NCBI GenBank assembly: GCA_002773185.1
Contig: PFBU01000081.1
Coordinates: 1 to 6,313 of the forward strand
Length of the DNA stretch: 6,313 nucleotides
Direction: 5' to 3'
DNA from: Candidatus Magasanikbacteria bacterium CG10_big_fil_rev_8_21_14_0_10_36_16
GTDB lineage: Bacteria; Patescibacteriota; Patescibacteriia; Magasanikbacterales; UBA922
Part shown: in pieces, positions 2,849-6,313 of the stretch
Position numbering within the stretch: position 1 is the first letter of the stretch
How the letters are laid out: each line of letters begins with the position of its first letter
The notes under the pieces: generated by a model
What the model saw: the letters and a program-made list of their open reading frames with translations, nothing else
Database searches by the model: none
Told to the model about the DNA's origin: nothing
Made by a program: the position numbers and the translations under genes

Positions 2849-3778
2849 ATGGATATGGTTTTACAAAGGATATATAATGGAGAACAATTTGTTTTTGGAA
2901 GAGAAGGTGTGGAAATAAGACGTATGTCTTATTTTGGTGGTGAAGAATTAGAAGTGGGGAAGACTGAAAGAATTACAGGTTCAAGTGATATCGTTTCTTT
3001 TGAATTAAGAAGAAAATCTAATCCTGAAAGAAAAGATGGACGTGTTGGAGATAATTATTGTATTTTGCCTGACCTGGATGTTTACGCTGTTGCTGATGGT
3101 GTCAGTAATTCTTTTAGTGATTCACGTTCTGCTGTTGGTATTAGTAAATATTTGGAAAAATTATGGCAAAAAAATTTAGATAAATCTGGTAAAGAAATTT
3201 CTGATTTATCTTTACAAAAGATGCATAATTTGATGTTGAAAGTCGTCTCAGATTTACAAGAAATTTTTTTACGACATAATAAAAAAAATCCTGAAATGTT
3301 TTTGGCTACCACGTTTAGTATGGTGAAGATATACGAAAAATATTGTCTTGTAGTGAGTGTTGGTGATAGTCCTGTCTTTTTACAAAAAAAAGAAGGAATA
3401 GAACAAATCACTATTGCTCAAGATACTATTAGACAAGGTACAAAAGATAACGATGGAAATTATTTACCAACAAGTATTGATGAATTAGATAGTGCTGAAT
3501 TGAATTTTGATAAAAGAAATTTACAAACAAGGCAAAAAAATCCTGGTATTATTAGAAATAATCCCACAAGTTTATTAGGACGTGAGGAAGGTTTTTCTAT
3601 AGATTTTTATATGAGAAAACTAAAAGATGGAAATAAAATTTTGTTAGCAACGGATGGAGCTGTAAAAGCAAATGATATTCTAAGTTTAGATAGTGGGAAT
3701 ACATTATCACAAGTGGCTGATACTTTGACAGATAATTTCGATGGGAGTGATGATGCTACAATTTTAATTTTAGAATAA
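2849..3778 (+). CDS. PP2C-family protein serine/threonine phosphatase
   Basis: A 309-residue cytosolic protein with one metal-dependent PP2C domain from about residue 64 to the end. Motifs occur in family order: VGDNY with D68, VYAVADGVSN with D83-G84, the ATTFSMV strand (153-159) and VSVGDSP (169-175). They continue with NPTSLLG (238-244), ILLATDGAV with D269-G270 (264-272), and SDDATILIL with D301-D302. The acidic residues are those that normally hold the two Mn/Mg ions. Residues 1-63 are an extra N-terminal part I do not recognise. Such enzymes remove phosphate from Ser/Thr residues and oppose Hanks-type kinases; no kinase is in this window. A start at 2855 (third codon) is an alternative, favoured if the upstream TATAAT drives a leaderless message. 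The Ser-rich protein gene follows after 9 bases. Confidence 0.9.
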   Translation: MDMVLQRIYNGEQFVFGREGVEIRRMSYFGGEELEVGKTERITGSSDIVSFELRRKSNPERKDGRVGDNYCILPDLDVYAVADGVSNSFSDSRSAVGISKYLEKLWQKNLDKSGKEISDLSLQKMHNLMLKVVSDLQEIFLRHNKKNPEMFLATTFSMVKIYEKYCLVVSVGDSPVFLQKKEGIEQITIAQDTIRQGTKDNDGNYLPTSIDELDSAELNFDKRNLQTRQKNPGIIRNNPTSLLGREEGFSIDFYMRKLKDGNKILLATDGAVKANDILSLDSGNTLSQVADTLTDNFDGSDDATILILE

Positions 3779-3787
3779 TAAAAAAAT

Positions 3788-4144
3788 ATGTCACAAAATT
3801 TACCATTAAACTTGAATAATTCATCTGTTTCCAAACCACAAATTTCTGCTCATGCTCAAAATTTAGCTACTTCTCAACTTAGACAAAAAAAAGATATTCT
3901 TAATGCCAAAACTTCTGTGGGCAAAGCTTTGAGAGGAAGTGATGATCTGGGTCCAACATCTTCTATTTCAATGATAGGAAATTCTTCTAGTTCTGTTAGT
4001 ACTTCCGTTAGTCATGCTGGTATAAAAGCTATTGAAAATGATAATGAAGTAATGCGTGATGAAATACGTGATAGACTCAGATTCAAACATATTAGACAAA
4101 TGATGAAGGATAAGAAAAATAATTCAGACAAAGATAAAAAATAA
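3788..4144 (+). CDS. Hypothetical Ser/Asn-rich protein in the phosphatase-transporter cluster
   Basis: A 118-residue protein with no family that I recognise. The N-terminal two thirds are rich in Ser, Asn, Gln and Thr, including a serine-dense stretch at 58-74 (SSISMIGNSSSSVSTSV), and are probably disordered. Residues 86-110 form a charged, probably helical segment, and the C-terminus is very basic and Lys/Asp-rich. It lies 9 bases after the phosphatase gene and 2 bases before the ABC ATPase, so co-transcription is very likely. The many Ser/Thr residues make it a possible phosphorylation substrate of the neighbouring phosphatase system; that is inference from composition and position only. 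No signal peptide or membrane helix is seen. Confidence 0.75.
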   Translation: MSQNLPLNLNNSSVSKPQISAHAQNLATSQLRQKKDILNAKTSVGKALRGSDDLGPTSSISMIGNSSSSVSTSVSHAGIKAIENDNEVMRDEIRDRLRFKHIRQMMKDKKNNSDKDKK

Positions 4145-4146
4145 TT

Positions 4147-5061
4147 ATGAGTATACTCAAAATAAAAAATTTAAGTAAAGAATATCAAGATGGTACCAAA
4201 GCTTTGAAAAATGTTAGTCTTGAAATAAATAAAGGTGAAATATTTGCCTTGCTTGGACCAAACGGTGCTGGCAAGACTACACTTATCAATATTGTTTGTG
4301 GGCTAGTCAATCCAAGTGGTGGGGAAGCTTTGATTGGTGGGTTTGATATTATCAAACAGTATCGTCAGGCTCGTTCTTTGGTTTCTCTCGTACCACAAGA
4401 AATCCAGCTTGATCCATTTATTACTGTCGAACAAACTTTGGAATTTGCTAGAGGATTTTTTGGCAAGTCAAAAAAACCAGAATTGACCAAAGAAATATTG
4501 TCAGGTCTTTCACTTTTGGATAAAAAAGATAATCGTGTCAACCAATTGTCAGGTGGTATGAAAAGACGTGTGCTTATTGCCAAAGCCCTTATGAATGAAC
4601 CTGCTGTGTTATTTCTGGATGAACCCACGGCTGGAGTAGATGTGGAGCTTCGTCGTGATATGTGGAAGTTTATTGCCAAAATAAAAAAACAAGGTACCAC
4701 TATTATTTTGACTACACATTATTTAGAAGAAGCAGAAAGTATGGCAGATAGGATAGGTATCATTGACAAAGGTGAACTTAAAATGATTGAAAACAAAGAT
4801 GTGTTGATGAAAAAAATGGGCAAGAAACAATTGCTTATTAGTCTAAAAAATACTTTGGATAATTTGCCGAGTGAACTTAAGAAAGATTATATTTGTTTGT
4901 CTGATGACAAACAAAGTTTGATTGTGAATTATGGTAATGATTTTGAATTTGATGTAGCAGATTTGATGCAAACTTTGAAAAACAATAATATTGTAATTAG
5001 TGATATTGTTATCAAACAGAGTTCTTTGGAAGACATTTTTATTGATCTTATTAATGAATAA
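4147..5061 (+). CDS. ABC-2 type exporter, ATP-binding subunit
   Basis: A 304-residue ATPase of the DrrA/CcmA type. It powers export through the membrane partner encoded next. Visible motifs are Walker A GPNGAGKT (37-44), Q-loop Q84, the ABC signature LSGGM (134-138), Walker B VLFLDEP (154-160) with catalytic E159, D-loop AGVD (162-165) and switch H191. All are intact, so the subunit should be active. After about residue 225 comes a C-terminal extension of roughly 80 residues, usual for this subfamily, ending in SSLEDIFIDL, a typical DrrA-type tail. The start lies 2 bases after the previous stop, without an SD, which implies translational coupling. The substrate cannot be read from the sequence; relatives export drugs, lipids or polysaccharide precursors. 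Confidence 0.95.
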   Translation: MSILKIKNLSKEYQDGTKALKNVSLEINKGEIFALLGPNGAGKTTLINIVCGLVNPSGGEALIGGFDIIKQYRQARSLVSLVPQEIQLDPFITVEQTLEFARGFFGKSKKPELTKEILSGLSLLDKKDNRVNQLSGGMKRRVLIAKALMNEPAVLFLDEPTAGVDVELRRDMWKFIAKIKKQGTTIILTTHYLEEAESMADRIGIIDKGELKMIENKDVLMKKMGKKQLLISLKNTLDNLPSELKKDYICLSDDKQSLIVNYGNDFEFDVADLMQTLKNNNIVISDIVIKQSSLEDIFIDLINE

Positions 5062-5071
5062 AAAATATCAT

Positions 5072-5833
5072 ATGAACTTGATAGGATTTTTTACAATTTA
5101 CAAAAAAGAAATGATTAGAACTTTTCGTGTGCCTTTGCAAACTATTTTTTCGCCAGTTATTACTACTGCTTTGTATTTTATCGTTTTTGGTAGCGCCATT
5201 GGTTCACGTATTTCTATCAGTGGTGGTGTTAGCTATGCTCAATTTATTGTGCCGGGACTTATTATGATGTCATTGCTCTCTAGTAGTCTGTCAGCATCAT
5301 CTAGCGGAATTTATTTTCCCAAGTTTACCGGCACAATTTATGAATTGTTATCAGCCCCACTTTCTTATTTAGAAATTACACTTGGTTACACTTTGGCTGC
5401 TACAAGTAGAGCTATGATAATTTCTGTTATTATTTATATTGTTTCATTATTCTTCACACCTGTGCCTATTGCTCATCCTTTGGTAGCAATTTTGTTTGTC
5501 TTTCTTACAGCTTTTACTTTTGCTTTGTTTGGTTTCATTATTGGACTTCTGTCAGACACTTTTGAGAAATTAAATATTTTTCCAACCTTTGTGATTACAC
5601 CTTTGTCATTTCTGGGTGGAGTATTTTATTCTGTTGATATGTTACCTGGTATTTGGCACAAGATTTCTTATATCAATCCCATTGTTTATATGATCAATGG
5701 TTTACGTTGGAGTTTTTTTGAAAGTTCTACTGTAAGTCCATTAGTGAGTATTGGGATTATAAGTTTTTTTCTTTTACTTTGTTTGTTGTTTTTGTGGAGA
5801 ATATTTAAGACAGGATACAAAATAAAAACGTAG
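5072..5833 (+). CDS. ABC-2 type exporter, membrane permease subunit
   Basis: A 253-residue inner-membrane protein of the ABC-2 (YadH/DrrB-like) family, partner of the preceding ATPase. A short cytoplasmic N-terminus with KKEMIRTFRVPLQ leads into six predicted membrane helices at about residues 24-44, 56-75, 104-128, 135-160, 170-188 and 225-244. Family landmarks are FIVPGLIMMSLL (58-69), the PLSFLGGVFYSVDMLP segment (177-192) and INPIVYMINGLRW (201-213). I chose the ATG at 5072 because it gives the usual distance to the KE-x-R segment. An in-frame ATG at 5054 overlaps the ATPase stop codon, would add six residues and would couple translation more tightly, so it remains possible. No SD is present for either. 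The stop codon overlaps a palindromic repeat. Confidence 0.92.
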   Translation: MNLIGFFTIYKKEMIRTFRVPLQTIFSPVITTALYFIVFGSAIGSRISISGGVSYAQFIVPGLIMMSLLSSSLSASSSGIYFPKFTGTIYELLSAPLSYLEITLGYTLAATSRAMIISVIIYIVSLFFTPVPIAHPLVAILFVFLTAFTFALFGFIIGLLSDTFEKLNIFPTFVITPLSFLGGVFYSVDMLPGIWHKISYINPIVYMINGLRWSFFESSTVSPLVSIGIISFFLLLCLLFLWRIFKTGYKIKT

Positions 5834-5855
5834 AGACGCATGGCGATGCGTCTCT
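5832..5855. repeat. Perfect 10-bp palindrome of the GAGACGCAT type
   Basis: AGAGACGCAT (5832-5841) and ATGCGTCTCT (5846-5855) form a perfect hairpin with loop GGCG, overlapping the TAG stop of the permease gene. No T-run follows on either strand. I recognise the core GTAGAGACGCAT/ATGCGTCTCTAC as a palindrome found between genes in diverse bacteria, so this is likely a REP-like dispersed element. Only one copy is in the window. It may still protect the 3' end of the operon message. Confidence 0.6.
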
Positions 5856-5871
5856 GTTGGATATAAAATAA

Positions 5872-5903
5872 AAAAATACCGTTCAATATAGAACGGTATT
5901 TTT
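5872..5903. terminator. Bidirectional intrinsic terminator between the exporter and rpmB
   Basis: A 13-bp perfect stem pairs 5872-5884 with 5891-5903 (core TACCGTTC/GAACGGTA), with loop AATATA. T-runs occur on the plus strand (5899-5903) and, more strongly, on the minus strand as the complement of the A-run at 5871-5876. It ends the converging permease and rpmB transcripts. Confidence 0.88.
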
Positions 5904-5913
5904 AAATATTGTG

Positions 5914-6087
5914 TTAAGCTGTCATTTCAGCAAACTTCTTGGTAATAGTTCTTCTACATTTGGTACAAACTTTGTGACCGTCAAGTTTTTGTAAGTTTGG
6001 ATTTTGACGACGAAGAGTTTTTACTTTTGAATGACTTCTGTTAGCAGCTTTTTTTGGTCCTTTTAGACAAATTTCACATTTTGGCAT
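5914..6087 (-). CDS. rpmB: 50S ribosomal protein L28 (bL28)
   Basis: A 57-residue, very basic ribosomal protein of the large subunit. The order MPKCEICLKGPKKAANRSHSKVKTLRRQNPNLQ is the bL28 signature, in which the family pattern is C-x2-(T/C)-G-K-x-P, then N-x-SH, then K-T-x-R-x-x-PNLQ. Four cysteines, C4, C7, C41 and C44, form two CxxC pairs, so this is the zinc-binding form. It is shorter than the 70-80 residues of typical bacteria, lacking part of the C-terminus. I start at 6087 because the family begins here; in-frame ATGs at 6123 and 6132 would add residues unlike L28, and the one at 6132 lies within the promoter. No SD is present. It is transcribed alone and convergently with the exporter operon. 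Confidence 0.93.
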   Translation of the reverse strand: MPKCEICLKGPKKAANRSHSKVKTLRRQNPNLQKLDGHKVCTKCRRTITKKFAEMTA

Positions 6088-6123
6088 AAATTTGGGGTTA
6101 ATACTTGTTATTAGATGATTCAT

Positions 6124-6152
6124 ATAGTACAATATAAATACTTATTTGTCAA
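6124..6152 (-). promoter_or_regulatory. Sigma70-type promoter of rpmB
   Basis: On the minus strand a perfect TTGACA (6152-6147) is followed after 17 bases by TACTAT (6129-6124). Transcription would start near 6117 and give a leader of about 30 bases to the rpmB ATG. On the plus strand the same site reads ATAGTACAAT, identical to a unit in front of the phosphatase gene (2821-2830). Confidence 0.8.
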
Positions 6153-6190
6153 TAGTAAAAAGCTCGAAACCTGTTTACCTACAGACAGGG

Positions 6191-6226
6191 GTTGAAAAAG
6201 CCTGAAAAGCTTAAAGTGCTTAATAA
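6191..6226. repeat. Second 9-nt-phased array, GCTTAAAA type
   Basis: Four consecutive 9-base units begin with G: GTTGAAAAA (6191), GCCTGAAAA (6200), GCTTAAAGT (6209) and GCTTAATAA (6218). They belong to the same family as the AAAGGCTNN array at 1166-1264 and likewise lie just upstream of the promoter of a minus-strand housekeeping gene. Next to it CCTGT (6170-6174) can pair with ACAGG (6185-6189). The remaining intergenic DNA to 6282 is AT-rich. Confidence 0.5.
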
Positions 6227-6282
6227 AATAAAAAATATAAATTGACAAAACTTTATGAACTTTTAACTTTATAAACTATATT

Positions 6283-6313
6283 ATGGATATTATTTCAATG
6301 ATTTTTTTTCTTG
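6283..6313 (+). CDS. Possible 5' end of a plus-strand gene, cut by the window
   Basis: An ATG at 6283 opens a frame reading MDIISMIFFL to the window end, a hydrophobic start that could be a signal or membrane segment. Upstream there is a perfect TTGACA (6242-6247) but no matching -10 at 16-18 bases. TATATT (6277-6282) abuts the ATG, and two related 12-mers, AACTTTATGAAC and AACTTTATAAAC, lie 16 bases apart at 6249 and 6265. Ten codons are too few to name a product or to be sure of coding. Confidence 0.35.
   Translation, partial: MDIISMIFFL

Noticed and set aside
3082..3411. Minus-strand frames opposite the phosphatase and ATPase genes (3082-3411, 3607-3834, 4365-4700)
   Set aside because: They lie within well-supported genes on the other strand, lack ribosome sites and resemble no family.
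5000..5071. Permease start at 5000 inside the ATPase gene
   Set aside because: It would add 24 residues of out-of-frame ATPase sequence. Starts at 5072 or 5054 fit the family length.
6088..6132. Longer N-terminus for L28 starting at 6132 or 6123
   Set aside because: The L28 family begins at the MPKCEIC segment, and the ATG at 6132 lies inside the promoter.

Overview
The window looks like a piece of a small, AT-rich bacterial chromosome, most likely from the Candidate Phyla Radiation (Patescibacteria). This is inferred, not proven. The basis is the low-GC coding (sampled lines near 32% GC), short intergenic arrays of 8-9 nt repeats, housekeeping genes that mostly lack a Shine-Dalgarno sequence, a very short four-cysteine ribosomal protein L28, and small proteins I cannot place. 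There is no tRNA, rRNA, CRISPR array, transposase or phage structural gene.

Layout. Positions 1-510 hold a DUF559 endonuclease-fold gene between two related, oppositely oriented C/T-rich repeats, which looks like a small mobile or repeat-borne cassette. Next comes ndk (nucleoside diphosphate kinase, minus strand) with its own terminator and a well-spaced promoter. The ndk/zinc-finger intergenic region (1131-1597) is unusually structured. It holds a strictly 9-nt-phased repeat array folding back on itself, a promoter-like site, alternative hairpins ending in a terminator, and a 20-bp hairpin directly before a strong Shine-Dalgarno. These lead into a small RanBP2-type zinc-finger gene (1598-1846) that is about 60% GC and is tiled almost end to end with inverted repeats.

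Positions 1907-2564 carry two small proteins of unknown function behind a good sigma70-type promoter. A consensus promoter at 2593 starts a non-coding interval closed by long-range pairing and ended by a terminator at 2771-2799; this is a candidate structured RNA of about 170 nt, or a leader. A plus-strand cluster follows: a PP2C-type protein phosphatase, a Ser/Asn-rich small protein, and an ABC-2 exporter (ATPase and permease), with gaps of 9, 2 and 10 nt. A bidirectional terminator separates this cluster from rpmB (L28, minus strand), which also has a clear promoter. A second 9-nt repeat array lies upstream of rpmB, and the probable start of another plus-strand gene is cut by the window end.

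How the parts may work together. The phosphatase, Ser-rich protein and exporter are probably one transcription unit, which suggests phospho-regulated transport or envelope function; the substrate is unknown. ndk and rpmB are independent housekeeping genes. The most unusual element is the zinc-finger gene with its structured leader: its base composition, strong ribosome binding site and hairpin-saturated coding sequence set it apart from every neighbour and suggest acquired origin, RNA-level regulation, or both.
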